Positions 43,667 through 52,002 of a stretch of 64,000 bases of DNA are shown piece after piece. The first letter of the stretch is position 1. Each line of letters opens with the position of its first letter. Made by a program: the position numbers and the translations under genes. The DNA is taken from contig SUGL01000001.1 in NCBI GenBank assembly GCA_004963905.1, forward strand, positions 434,001 through 498,000. Direction: 5' to 3'. Source of the stretch: Mesorhizobium sp. GTDB lineage: Bacteria > Pseudomonadota > Alphaproteobacteria > Rhizobiales > Rhizobiaceae. The notes under the pieces were generated by a model. The model was not told the DNA's origin, ran no database searches, and saw only the letters and a list, made by a program, of their open reading frames with translations.

Positions 43667-44758
43667 ATGCTGCAGCGATCACACTCGTCCCTAGATCGTC
43701 CAATGAGCGCGGACGAAGCCCGCGGGAACGGTGCGCAAAATTCGGCCGAGCGCGCGTCGCTCAGCTATGTCAGCGATGCCGATCCCGGCATTCGCCGATT
43801 GAGAAAAGGTAAGGGATTTCGTTACGTCGACCCGAACGGGAAACTGGTGACCGCACGGACGCTCGACCGCATCAAGGCGATCGTCATCCCGCCGGCGTGG
43901 ACCGATGTGTGGATCTCGCCCGATCCGAACGGTCATATCCAGGCGACCGGCCGGGATCAACGCGGACGCAAGCAGTACCGCTATCACCCGCAATGGACGG
44001 AGGAACGGGACGGCGTCAAATTTTCCAGTCTTGTCGCTTTTGCCGAGGCGTTGCCTGACCTTCGGCGCCGGATCGATGTCGACCTGCGGCGGCACGGGCT
44101 GCCGCTGGAACGTGTGGTCGCGGCGATCGTCTGGCTGCTCGACAACACCATGATCCGCATCGGCAATGCCGCCTATGCCCGCGACAACAAGAGTTTCGGC
44201 CTAACCACTCTGCGCGACCGCCATGTCGAAATCACCGGCTCCAGCCTGCGCTTCGCCTTCAAGGGCAAATCCGGCAAGGAATGGAAGCTGAGGCTGGTCG
44301 ATCGCCGCATAGCAAAGATCGTGCGCGGCGCGCAGGACCTGCCCGGCCAGAAATTGTTCCAATATCTCGACGAAGACGGCGATCGGCGGCCGCTGCGGTC
44401 GGAGGACGTCAACCGCTACATCCGCGAGGCGTCCGGCCCGGAGTTCAGCTCCAAGCATTTCCGCACCTGGGGTGGCACCATTCATGCGGTAGCGCTGTTT
44501 GCGCAAGCCGAGCTTCCAGAAAGCATGACCCAGCGAAAGCGGGTGATGAACGGCATCGTCGACAAGGTTGCCGAACGGCTCGGCAACACGCGAGCCGTCT
44601 GCCGCCAATGCTACATCCACCCGCACGTCTTCGAGGCGTGGGCGCAAGGCAAGCTGCTCAGCGAAATGGCCGAGGCCAACAAGCGAAAGCGTCTCATACC
44701 GGGCCTCGATGAGGAGGAGACGCTGGTGCTCAGATGGCTCGAGGCGCGCGGAGCCTGA
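43667..44758 (+). CDS. DNA topoisomerase IB
   Basis: A poxvirus-type topoisomerase IB, 363 residues, which relaxes supercoils by a 3'-phosphotyrosyl intermediate. The N-terminal domain (about 40-110: GFRYVDPNGKLVTARTLDRI) is followed by the catalytic domain. Catalytic residues visible are Arg164 (DNTMIRIGN), His264 and Arg266 in SKHFRTWGGT, and Tyr316 in VCRQCYIHPHV. The ATG at 43667 has GGAG 5 bases upstream; the ATG at 43703 has none. It has its own short leader and no operon partner. Confidence 0.95.
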   Translation: MLQRSHSSLDRPMSADEARGNGAQNSAERASLSYVSDADPGIRRLRKGKGFRYVDPNGKLVTARTLDRIKAIVIPPAWTDVWISPDPNGHIQATGRDQRGRKQYRYHPQWTEERDGVKFSSLVAFAEALPDLRRRIDVDLRRHGLPLERVVAAIVWLLDNTMIRIGNAAYARDNKSFGLTTLRDRHVEITGSSLRFAFKGKSGKEWKLRLVDRRIAKIVRGAQDLPGQKLFQYLDEDGDRRPLRSEDVNRYIREASGPEFSSKHFRTWGGTIHAVALFAQAELPESMTQRKRVMNGIVDKVAERLGNTRAVCRQCYIHPHVFEAWAQGKLLSEMAEANKRKRLIPGLDEEETLVLRWLEARGA

Positions 44759-44819
44759 CGAACGGTAGGCGGCCGAGGGTAAGCCCGTGATCGCCCTACA
44801 AATTTTTTTATCGACGTTG

Positions 44820-44846
44820 TGTCGGGAAGGGTCCTACTGTCGCGTC
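44820..44846 (+). promoter_or_regulatory. Candidate ECF42-type autoregulated promoter
   Basis: TGTCGG (44820-44825), 17 bases, CGTC (44843-44846), placed 25 bases before the ATG of the YCII gene. It resembles the TGTCGA / CGWC type promoter that I recall for ECF42 sigma factors, which drive their own operon. Assigned by eye. Confidence 0.45.
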
Positions 44847-44870
44847 CTTTGATACGGAAAGGACCAGACC

Positions 44871-45245
44871 ATGCTCTATGCCATCCTCTGCTACGCCTCC
44901 GAAGACGTCGTCTGCTCCTGGAGCAAGGAACAGGACGACGAGGTGATGGCAAAGCTCCTCAACGTACAGGAAAAATACGCCAAGGCAGGCCGGCTGGGAC
45001 CGGTGGCGCGTCTCTTGCCGACCACCGCCGCGACGACGCTGCGCAAGGTCAAGGGCGAATCGATGGTGCTCGACGGCCCGTTCGCCGAGACCAAGGAGCA
45101 GTTCCTCGGCTTCTACACGCTCGAATGCCAAGACCTGGATGAGGCTGTCGAGTTCGCTCGCGAGCTCTCCGAGGTCAATCCGAGCGGCGGCTCCTACGAG
45201 ATCAGGCCGATCTCCGTCTTCAATCCGACCAAGGTTCCCGCATGA
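44871..45245 (+). CDS. YCII-related DGPF-domain protein
   Basis: A 124-residue YCII/DCD-like protein with the hallmark DGPFAETKEQF at residues 68-78, followed by LGFYTLECQDLDEAVEFARE. Genes of this family are the constant partners of ECF42 sigma factors, as here: the sigma factor follows with an ATGA overlap. Its biochemical role is not established; it may sense a signal or act as a small-molecule enzyme. Confidence 0.92.
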   Translation: MLYAILCYASEDVVCSWSKEQDDEVMAKLLNVQEKYAKAGRLGPVARLLPTTAATTLRKVKGESMVLDGPFAETKEQFLGFYTLECQDLDEAVEFARELSEVNPSGGSYEIRPISVFNPTKVPA

Positions 45246-46516
45246 CCGACCTGACCTGGATCAGCAACGCGATCAGCACCGCCCGTCCGCAGGCGATGGG
45301 TGCGCTGCTGCGCTATTTCCGCGATCTCGACGCCGCGGAAGAAGCTTTCCAGGATGCATGCCTGAGGGCATTGAAGAACTGGCCGAAGAACGGCCCGCCG
45401 CGCGATCCGGCGGCCTGGCTGATCTTCGTTGGCCGCAACAGCGGCATCGACGCCGTGCGCAAGCGCGCCAAGCAGGCGCCGATGCCGGAAGAGGATCAGA
45501 TTTCCGATCTCGAGGACGCCGAAGGCGATATGGCCGAGCGGCTGGACGGCGCGCATTATCGCGACGATATCCTGCGGCTCCTGTTCATCTGCTGCCATCC
45601 CGACCTGCCGGCGACGCAGCAGATCGCGGTGGCGTTGCGCATCGTCTCCGGCCTGACCGTCAAGCAGATCGCGCGCGCCTTTCTCGTCGGCGAGAGCGCC
45701 ATGGAGCAGCGTATCACCCGCGCCAAGGCGCGCATTGCGGACGCCGGCGTGCCGTTCGAGACGCCCGGCGCGGTCGAGCGCTCCGAGCGCCTCGCGGCGG
45801 TTGCGGCCATGGTCTATCTCATCTTCAACGAGGGCTATTCGACCAATGGCGGCGAGGCGCCGGCCCGCGCGCCGCTTTGCGAGGAAGCGATCCGGCTCGC
45901 CCGGCTGCTGCTCAGGCTGTTTCAGCAGGAACCGGAGATCATGGGGCTGACCGCGCTGCTTTTGCTGCAGCATGCGCGCGCGCCGGCGCGTTTCGACGAG
46001 AATGGCGAGATCGTGCTGCTCGAGGACCAGGACCGGTCGCTCTGGAGCCGCAAGATGATCGACGAGGGCCTGGCCCTGGTCGACAAGGCGCTCCGCCACC
46101 GCAAGCCCGGTCCCTACCAGGTGCAGGCGGCGATCGCGGCGCTGCATGCGCGTGCGGCAACGCCCGAGGAAACGGACTGGACAGAGATCGACCTGCTTTA
46201 CGGCCTGCTCGAGCAGATGCAGCCGTCGCCGGTGGTGACGCTCAATCGCGCCGTTGCTGTAAGCAAGGTGCGTGGGCCGGAGGCGGCGCTCGCCATGATC
46301 GAGCCGCTGGAAGACCGGCTGTCCGGCTATTTCCACTTCTTCGGCCTGAAGGGAGGCCTGTTGATGCAGCTTGGCCGGGACGAGGAGGCGCGCGTCGCCT
46401 TCGACCGCGCCATCGCGCTAGCCAACACCGCCGCCGAGGCCGCTCATATCCGCATGCATATCGACCGGCTGATCAAGGAAAGCGGCCAGCGGACCTCCGC
46501 CAAAAAAGCGCACTGA
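45242..46516 (+). CDS. ECF42-type RNA polymerase sigma factor
   Basis: A 424-residue extracytoplasmic-function sigma factor. Sigma-2 lies at about 10-75 (ALLRYFRDLDAAEEAFQDAC, AWLIFVGRNSGIDAVRKRAK) and sigma-4 at about 110-165 (IAVALRIVSGLTVKQIARAF). A long C-terminal extension (about 190-424) includes VYLIFNEGYSTNGGEAPARA and tetratricopeptide-like helices. This extension defines the ECF42 group, which lacks an anti-sigma factor and depends on the extension for activity. The gene overlaps the YCII gene by ATGA, the canonical ECF42 arrangement. The signal is unknown. Confidence 0.93.
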   Translation: MTDLTWISNAISTARPQAMGALLRYFRDLDAAEEAFQDACLRALKNWPKNGPPRDPAAWLIFVGRNSGIDAVRKRAKQAPMPEEDQISDLEDAEGDMAERLDGAHYRDDILRLLFICCHPDLPATQQIAVALRIVSGLTVKQIARAFLVGESAMEQRITRAKARIADAGVPFETPGAVERSERLAAVAAMVYLIFNEGYSTNGGEAPARAPLCEEAIRLARLLLRLFQQEPEIMGLTALLLLQHARAPARFDENGEIVLLEDQDRSLWSRKMIDEGLALVDKALRHRKPGPYQVQAAIAALHARAATPEETDWTEIDLLYGLLEQMQPSPVVTLNRAVAVSKVRGPEAALAMIEPLEDRLSGYFHFFGLKGGLLMQLGRDEEARVAFDRAIALANTAAEAAHIRMHIDRLIKESGQRTSAKKAH

Positions 46517-46700
46517 TCCGCCGATTCGCCGCCTGGCCCAATTTTGCGCGCCGGGCTTGGACCATGCCGGGGTGGCGGTTTTTCCCTGAAACGAGTAATG
46601 CCACGCATCAAAGGCGCCCGGACGTGCCCATGGCGCGCCAAGACGTGGCGCAAGGCTTCGACGCTCGCCATATCCAAGGCGGGATCTGAAAGGGATAAAA

Positions 46701-48215
46701 ATGACGATAGCGAAGGAAACGGCCTCACTTCTGGAGAAACTGGGTGTCGCCAAGGACGCGCTTGCCGGCGGCGACCTCGTCGTGCGCAGCCCGGTGACGG
46801 GCGAACAGATCGCGGCGCTGAAGTCGATTTCGGCGGCCGATGCCGGCAAGGCCATCGATGCCGCGCACAAGGCCTTCCAGGCCTGGCGGCTGGTGCCGGG
46901 GCCGAAGCGCGGCGAGCTGGTGCGCCTGCTCGGCGAGGAGCTGCGCGCGCACAAGGCGGAGCTCGGCCGGCTGGTGTCGATCGAGGTCGGCAAGATCCCG
47001 TCCGAGGGTCTCGGCGAAGTGCAGGAGATGATCGACATCTGCGATTTCGCCGTCGGCCTTTCGCGCCAGCTCTACGGCCTGACCATCGCCACCGAGCGCC
47101 CGGGACATCGCATGATGGAGACCTGGCATCCGCTCGGTGTCGTCGGCGTCATTTCGGCCTTCAATTTCCCGGTCGCGGTGTGGTCGTGGAACGCGGCGCT
47201 TGCGCTCGTCTGCGGCGACGCGGTGGTGTGGAAGCCGTCGGAAAAGACGCCGCTGACGGCGCTTGCCTGCGAGGCGATCTTCAAGCGTGCCGCCAAGCGT
47301 TTCGGTGCCGATGCGCCGGAGGGCCTGCTTCAGGTGCTGATCGGCGACCGAGCCGTCGGCGAGGTGCTGGTCGACCATCCGAAGGTGCCGCTGGTTTCGG
47401 CCACCGGCTCGACCCGCATGGGCCGCGAGGTCGGTCCGCGGCTGGCCAAGCGCTTCGCGCGCGCGGTGCTGGAGCTCGGCGGCAACAATGCCGGCATCGT
47501 CTGCCCGACCGCCGACCTCGACATGGCGCTGCGCGCCATTGCGTTCGGCGCCATGGGCACGGCGGGTCAGCGCTGCACGACGCTCAGGCGCCTGTTCGTG
47601 CATGAGAGCGTCTACGACGCGCTGTTGCCGCGCCTGAAGAAGGCCTATCAGAGCGTCTCGGTCGGCAATCCGCTGGAGACGTCGGCGCTGGTCGGTCCGC
47701 TGATCGACAAGGCCGCCTTCGACAACATGCAGAAGGCGCTCAAGGAGGCGCAGGCGCATGGCGGCAAGGTGACCGGCGGCACGCGGTTCGAGAACGGCCA
47801 TCCCGATGCCTATTATGTGCATCCGGCGCTGGTCGAGATGCCTGCCCAAGTCTCGCCGGTGACGGAAGAGACCTTCGCGCCGATCCTCTATGTGATGAAA
47901 TATTCCGATTTCGATGAGGCGCTCGAGGCGCACAATGCGGTGGGCGCCGGCCTGTCGTCGTCGATCTTCACGCGTGACCTGCAGGAATCGGAACGCTTCC
48001 TCGGCGTCGACGGTTCGGACTGCGGCATCGCCAACGTCAACATCGGCACGTCGGGCGCCGAGATCGGCGGCGCGTTCGGCGGCGAGAAGGAAACCGGCGG
48101 CGGTCGCGAGAGCGGCTCGGACGCCTGGAAGGCCTATATGCGGCGCGCCACCAACACGGTGAACTTCTCCAAGGCGCTGCCGCTGGCGCAGGGCGTGTCA
48201 TTCGATATCGACTGA
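46701..48215 (+). CDS. Aldehyde dehydrogenase, L-piperideine-6-carboxylate / aminoadipate-semialdehyde type
   Basis: A 504-residue ALDH7 (antiquitin-like) enzyme that in bacteria oxidises alpha-aminoadipate semialdehyde (piperideine-6-carboxylate) during lysine breakdown. The general base is Glu258 (VLELGGNNAG) and the nucleophile is Cys292 (GTAGQRCTTLRR). The cofactor site is VWKPSEKTPL. The C-terminus GGGRESGSDAWKAYMRRATN TV is characteristic. It is cytoplasmic and NAD-dependent. It stands alone, with a 184-base leader and a hairpin behind it. The glutaryl-CoA dehydrogenase elsewhere in this window belongs to the neighbouring lysine branch. Confidence 0.9.
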   Translation: MTIAKETASLLEKLGVAKDALAGGDLVVRSPVTGEQIAALKSISAADAGKAIDAAHKAFQAWRLVPGPKRGELVRLLGEELRAHKAELGRLVSIEVGKIPSEGLGEVQEMIDICDFAVGLSRQLYGLTIATERPGHRMMETWHPLGVVGVISAFNFPVAVWSWNAALALVCGDAVVWKPSEKTPLTALACEAIFKRAAKRFGADAPEGLLQVLIGDRAVGEVLVDHPKVPLVSATGSTRMGREVGPRLAKRFARAVLELGGNNAGIVCPTADLDMALRAIAFGAMGTAGQRCTTLRRLFVHESVYDALLPRLKKAYQSVSVGNPLETSALVGPLIDKAAFDNMQKALKEAQAHGGKVTGGTRFENGHPDAYYVHPALVEMPAQVSPVTEETFAPILYVMKYSDFDEALEAHNAVGAGLSSSIFTRDLQESERFLGVDGSDCGIANVNIGTSGAEIGGAFGGEKETGGGRESGSDAWKAYMRRATNTVNFSKALPLAQGVSFDID

Positions 48216-48249
48216 GGATAACCGCCTCGTCGAGGGTGACGCGGATGAG

Positions 48250-48271
48250 CGGCGCGCCTTTTTGCGCGCCG
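48250..48271. terminator. Bidirectional hairpin terminator
   Basis: CGGCGCGC, loop CCTTTTTG-like, GCGCGCCG, between the convergent aldehyde dehydrogenase and the regulator-like gene. The 8-base stem is perfect. T tails are absent on both sides, so termination may be partial. Confidence 0.6.
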
Positions 48272-48297
48272 TCACGGCGGGCGGGGAGCCGTGGCGC

Positions 48298-49191
48298 TCA
48301 GTTTCCGCCGGCCGTGGGAAAACAGGCCTCGAAGGCCGCGTCTATAATGGCGAGCTTGGCTGCCTGAACGGCCATGTACTCGTCGAAGAACTGCCGCGAG
48401 ACCCACATCACGGAATGGCCGCGCTGGCCGACCCAGCCGATGCTGCCGAGCGCTTCGGCGTCGTGGAGCTTGCGCGCCAGATGCGTGCGCGACAGCTTCA
48501 GCCAATGCGCGAACTCGCTGATCGAAATGACGCTGGTCGGAATCTTGTCGAGGTTGGCGTCCTCCGGATCGATGCCCGACATCAGCCAGTCCATGACGAT
48601 GCCGCCGTTGTTCAGCCAGATAAACAGGGAGAAGGTTCGTTCAGGTTCCCGCACCGGAACGGATGTCAGCAAGCCGTCGCAGATCAACGGCTGCAGCTTT
48701 GCCAGCATATCGGGTCGCTCGAGGAAGGTCGCCAGCCGGTTTCCACCATCGATGCGATCGAGCGTCCTCAAATGGGCATAAATCCAGTTGGTGAAGGTCT
48801 CGATGGTGGCCTCGGTCACCCGCAAGGGGCGAGCACGGCCATCACCGCTCGGCGAAACATGTTCGGCGATGTTGTAGTGCAGCATTTCCTTGACGAACGC
48901 CTCGGCGGTGTTGCGGCTGGCGACCGAGTTGCGGCGCACGACCTCGATGAAACGCGCCACTGTCATCTCGGTGCGGCGGTCGTTGGGGTCGCGCCTGAAA
49001 TGCAGAGCGAGCCCGACATGGCCGAGCAGCCAGCGCTGCTGGGTGGCAAAGACGGCGGCAAGGCGCGGGCTGGTTTCGTAGACATGGATGAGCGCGCGCG
49101 ACTGTTCCTGGACACTGCGGAGCGCTGCCGGATGACTGGCGATTTCTTCGGCGCTCAGCGGCATTTCCTGCGGCACTCCATTCGATTCCAA
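48298..49191 (-). CDS. Uncharacterised protein with a C-terminal helix-turn-helix-like region
   Basis: A 297-residue soluble protein that I do not recognise. The N-terminal 220 residues look all-helical (LSAEEIASHPAALRSVQEQS, TEMTVARFIEVVRRNSVASR). Residues about 225-275 look like a winged helix: SVISISEFAHWLKLSRTHLA, RKLHDAEALGSIGWVGQRGH. A transcription regulator is plausible. It is convergent to the aldehyde dehydrogenase and divergent from the GNAT gene, separated from it by 264 bases. Confidence 0.75.
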   Translation of the reverse strand: MESNGVPQEMPLSAEEIASHPAALRSVQEQSRALIHVYETSPRLAAVFATQQRWLLGHVGLALHFRRDPNDRRTEMTVARFIEVVRRNSVASRNTAEAFVKEMLHYNIAEHVSPSGDGRARPLRVTEATIETFTNWIYAHLRTLDRIDGGNRLATFLERPDMLAKLQPLICDGLLTSVPVREPERTFSLFIWLNNGGIVMDWLMSGIDPEDANLDKIPTSVISISEFAHWLKLSRTHLARKLHDAEALGSIGWVGQRGHSVMWVSRQFFDEYMAVQAAKLAIIDAAFEACFPTAGGN

Positions 49192-49455
49192 GCAACGGCA
49201 AATGAAGATTTATAGCCTTCGCCGGTCGTGTCCAGTTGCCTATTGGAACAACGGCAGCTGTTTCGGCGCGTTCCTAGTTAACCCGTTGCACTGGTTTGGA
49301 AAATCCGTCCCGACAATAGTCTGGCCCGCAACCTCACGCACGTGCCTTTCGCAGCGGACGACCCGTCGCCGAAGCGCGGCCTTTGCAACGTTGCCGGCGA
49401 CGCCCTATCGTGGCGGCTCGAGAACCATCGCCTCAGGCCGCCGCCGAGTGAAACG

Positions 49456-50280
49456 ATGCCGAGAACGATAAGGACGCTGACCGCCAACGACGTGGAAACG
49501 CTCGTCGACTGGGCGGCCGGGGAGGGTTGGAATCCGGGCATCGGCGATGCCGCCGCGTTGCGCGCGGCCGATCCGGAAGGGTTCATCGGCGCCTTCGTCG
49601 GCGGCGAGATGGTGGCCGGCATCTCGGCCGTCGCCTATGGCGCGGGTTTCGGTTTCATCGGCCTTTACATCTGCCGGCCCGATCGGCGTGGCGAGGGCCA
49701 CGGCAAGGCAGTCTGGGATGCCGGCATGACCCGGCTCGGCAATCGCATCATCGGCCTCGACGGCGTGGCCGAGCAGCGGGCCAACTACCAGCGCAAGGGC
49801 TTCGTGCCCGCCTACGAGACCGTCCGCTTCAGCGGAGCCCTCGGCCTGACCGGCGGCAGCGACTTACGACCGGTCGCCAGCATGGCGGAGATATTTGCCT
49901 ACGACCGCCAGTGCTTTCCGGCGCCGCGCGAGGCCTTCCTGCGCGAATGGCTGCAGCCGCCCCGGATCGCGCTGCAGTCCGTCGGTTCCGCCGGCATTGC
50001 AGGCTATGGCGTGGCGCGCCGATGCCGGGAGGGATTCAAGGTCGGGCCGCTGTTCGCCGACGATATGGACATAGCCTTGGCGTTGGCGGCAGGACTGGCG
50101 GGCGGGGCGAGAGGCGAAGCGCTGCATATCGACGTGCCGGCCACCCAGGTCGGCTTCACCGCCATGCTTCAGGCCGCCGGCATGGTTGCGGGTTTTACGA
50201 CGACCCGCATGTACCGGGGAGGCAAGCCCGGAAACGCGCCGTCGAAGGTTTTCGGCATCACGACGCTGGAATTGGGATGA
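49456..50280 (+). CDS. GNAT family N-acetyltransferase
   Basis: A 274-residue protein with an N-terminal GNAT domain: ADPEGFIGAFVGGEMVAGIS, YGAGFGFIGLYICRPDRRGE GHGKA, the latter being the acetyl-CoA pyrophosphate-binding Q/RxxGxG/A-type loop. A second, C-terminal domain (about 140-274; PREAFLREWLQPPRIALQSV) matches the YitH/DUF1248 type often fused to this GNAT branch. The start at 49456 is supported by alignment more than by its weak ribosome binding site. The substrate is unknown. Confidence 0.88.
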   Translation: MPRTIRTLTANDVETLVDWAAGEGWNPGIGDAAALRAADPEGFIGAFVGGEMVAGISAVAYGAGFGFIGLYICRPDRRGEGHGKAVWDAGMTRLGNRIIGLDGVAEQRANYQRKGFVPAYETVRFSGALGLTGGSDLRPVASMAEIFAYDRQCFPAPREAFLREWLQPPRIALQSVGSAGIAGYGVARRCREGFKVGPLFADDMDIALALAAGLAGGARGEALHIDVPATQVGFTAMLQAAGMVAGFTTTRMYRGGKPGNAPSKVFGITTLELG

Positions 50281-50399
50281 TCGCTGCTGCGGACATCTTC
50301 GATCTCCTGTGATCATTGTTTGTCCGGCGTGGCGCATGTGACATGTCTGCGCGGCATGGTTCGCATGTCGTCGTGGTGTCTTTTCGTGGAGATTGTCGA

Positions 50400-51170
50400 A
50401 TGGCTGGCAGAACGGTCCTGATCGCGGGCGGCGCCGGCGGAATGGGTCTTGCGACGGGACTGCGCTTCGCGGCCGATGGCGAGAGGATCGTGCTCGCCGA
50501 CCTTCCAGGTGCGAAACTCGACGAGGCCGTGGCGAAGATCGCCGCCACCGGCGCAAACGCGATCGGCTTGTCGCTCGACATCCGCTCCGTCGCCGCTTGC
50601 CGGGAAGTGGTGGACGAGGCACGCGAGTGGGGCGGCGGCCTCGACATTCTCGTCAACGCCGCAGGCGTCTGGCTGGAGGGAGCGGCAAGCGAGGTCCGTG
50701 AAGAGCAATGGGACCTTGTGCTGGACATCAATCTCAAAGGTGCGTTCTTCCTGATCTCGGCCGCCATTCCGCATCTGTCGGCGACGCAAGGCGTGATCAT
50801 CAACATCGCCTCCGACGCGGGCATCGTCGGCAACAACGGCGCGGCGGTCTATTGCGCCTCGAAGGGCGGGCTGGTGCTTTTGACCAAGGCGCTCGCCCTG
50901 GAGCTTGCGCCGCACGGCATCAGGGTCAACGCCGTCTGCCCCGGCGACACGGCGACGCCGATGATCGAATACCAGGCGAGGACCTATGGCGGAGATGACC
51001 CCGACGGCTACAAGCGAAGGCTCCTGGGGCACTATCCGCAGGCGGAAAGAGCACGGTTCATCGCCGTGGAAGAGATCGCCTCCTTCATCCACTATCTTTG
51101 CCAGCCCGGCGCGGCCCCGATCACCGGGGCCGCGCTCTCGATCGATTTCGGCATCAGTGCGGGATACTGA
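50400..51170 (+). CDS. Short-chain dehydrogenase/reductase
   Basis: A classical SDR of 256 residues. The cofactor motif is GGAGGMGLATG (TGxxxGxG type, about residues 10-20). NAAG sits at about 87-90, and the catalytic Ser is in NIASDAGIVG with the Tyr and Lys in YCASKGGLVLL. An acidic residue after the second strand (LADLPGAKLDE) suggests NAD preference. The ATG at 50400 has GGAG 9 bases upstream. The next gene is another SDR 36 bases on; the two probably form an operon. The substrate is unknown. Confidence 0.92.
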   Translation: MAGRTVLIAGGAGGMGLATGLRFAADGERIVLADLPGAKLDEAVAKIAATGANAIGLSLDIRSVAACREVVDEAREWGGGLDILVNAAGVWLEGAASEVREEQWDLVLDINLKGAFFLISAAIPHLSATQGVIINIASDAGIVGNNGAAVYCASKGGLVLLTKALALELAPHGIRVNAVCPGDTATPMIEYQARTYGGDDPDGYKRRLLGHYPQAERARFIAVEEIASFIHYLCQPGAAPITGAALSIDFGISAGY

Positions 51171-51206
51171 ATTGCGGCGGCGTCGGCTTGATCGCCTGGA
51201 GGGTCC

Positions 51207-51968
51207 ATGACCGTGTTTCGCAAATCCCGCAGGGCGCTGGTGACCGGTGCGGGCGCGGCCGACGGCATCGGCGTCGCGGTCGCGCGTGCGCTTGGCGAAG
51301 CCGGGCTTTCGGTCGCCATTACTGCCTCGTCGCAGCGTGTCGAGCAGCGCGCCGAAGTGCTGCGGGCGCAGGGGCTCGACGTCCGCGCCGTGGTGGCCGA
51401 CCTGACGCGCGCGGCGGATGTCGAGCGGCTATTCTCGGAGGTCGGCGAGGTCGATATCCTCGTCAACAATGCCGGGATGGGGACGGTCGCCCAGCCGGCG
51501 CTGCAGCGCCGCTTTCTCGATCTCAGCGAGAGCGACTGGGATCGCGGCATCGATGTCAGCCTGAAGACAGCATTTCTTGCCACGCGCGCGTTTCTGGCCG
51601 GCATGGTTCAGCGCGGCCATGGACGCGTGGTGAATATGGCTTCGGTCACCGGACCCTACGTCTCCAATGAAGGAGAGGCCGCCTACTCCGCCGCCAAGGC
51701 CGGCATGGTCGGGCTGACGCATGCGCTTGCACTCGAGGTCGGCCGCAGCGGCGTCACGGTGAATGCCGTGGCGCCGGGCTGGATCGCGACTGGCGCCTCG
51801 ACGCCGGAAGAACTCGTCGCCGCGCAAAACACGCCGCTTGGACGCGCCGGCACGCCGCAAGAAGTCGCCGCCGCCGTCCTCTTCCTGGCATCCGACGGCG
51901 CCAGCTATATCAACGGCGCCGTTCTTGTCGTGGACGGCGGCAACATTCTGCAGGAGCGCAAGGGCTGA
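51207..51968 (+). CDS. Short-chain dehydrogenase/reductase
   Basis: A 253-residue classical SDR with cofactor motif GAGAADGIGVAVA, NNAGMGT, catalytic Ser in VNMASVTGPY and the YSAAKAG Tyr/Lys pair. The tail SYINGAVLVVDGG is the standard family end. It follows the previous SDR and is convergent with the alcohol dehydrogenase. Sequence differs clearly from the upstream SDR, so this is not a recent duplicate. Confidence 0.92.
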   Translation: MTVFRKSRRALVTGAGAADGIGVAVARALGEAGLSVAITASSQRVEQRAEVLRAQGLDVRAVVADLTRAADVERLFSEVGEVDILVNNAGMGTVAQPALQRRFLDLSESDWDRGIDVSLKTAFLATRAFLAGMVQRGHGRVVNMASVTGPYVSNEGEAAYSAAKAGMVGLTHALALEVGRSGVTVNAVAPGWIATGASTPEELVAAQNTPLGRAGTPQEVAAAVLFLASDGASYINGAVLVVDGGNILQERKG

Positions 51969-52002
51969 TCGCGAAGGTCGAGCCCTTGGCCGCCGCCAAC
52001 TG

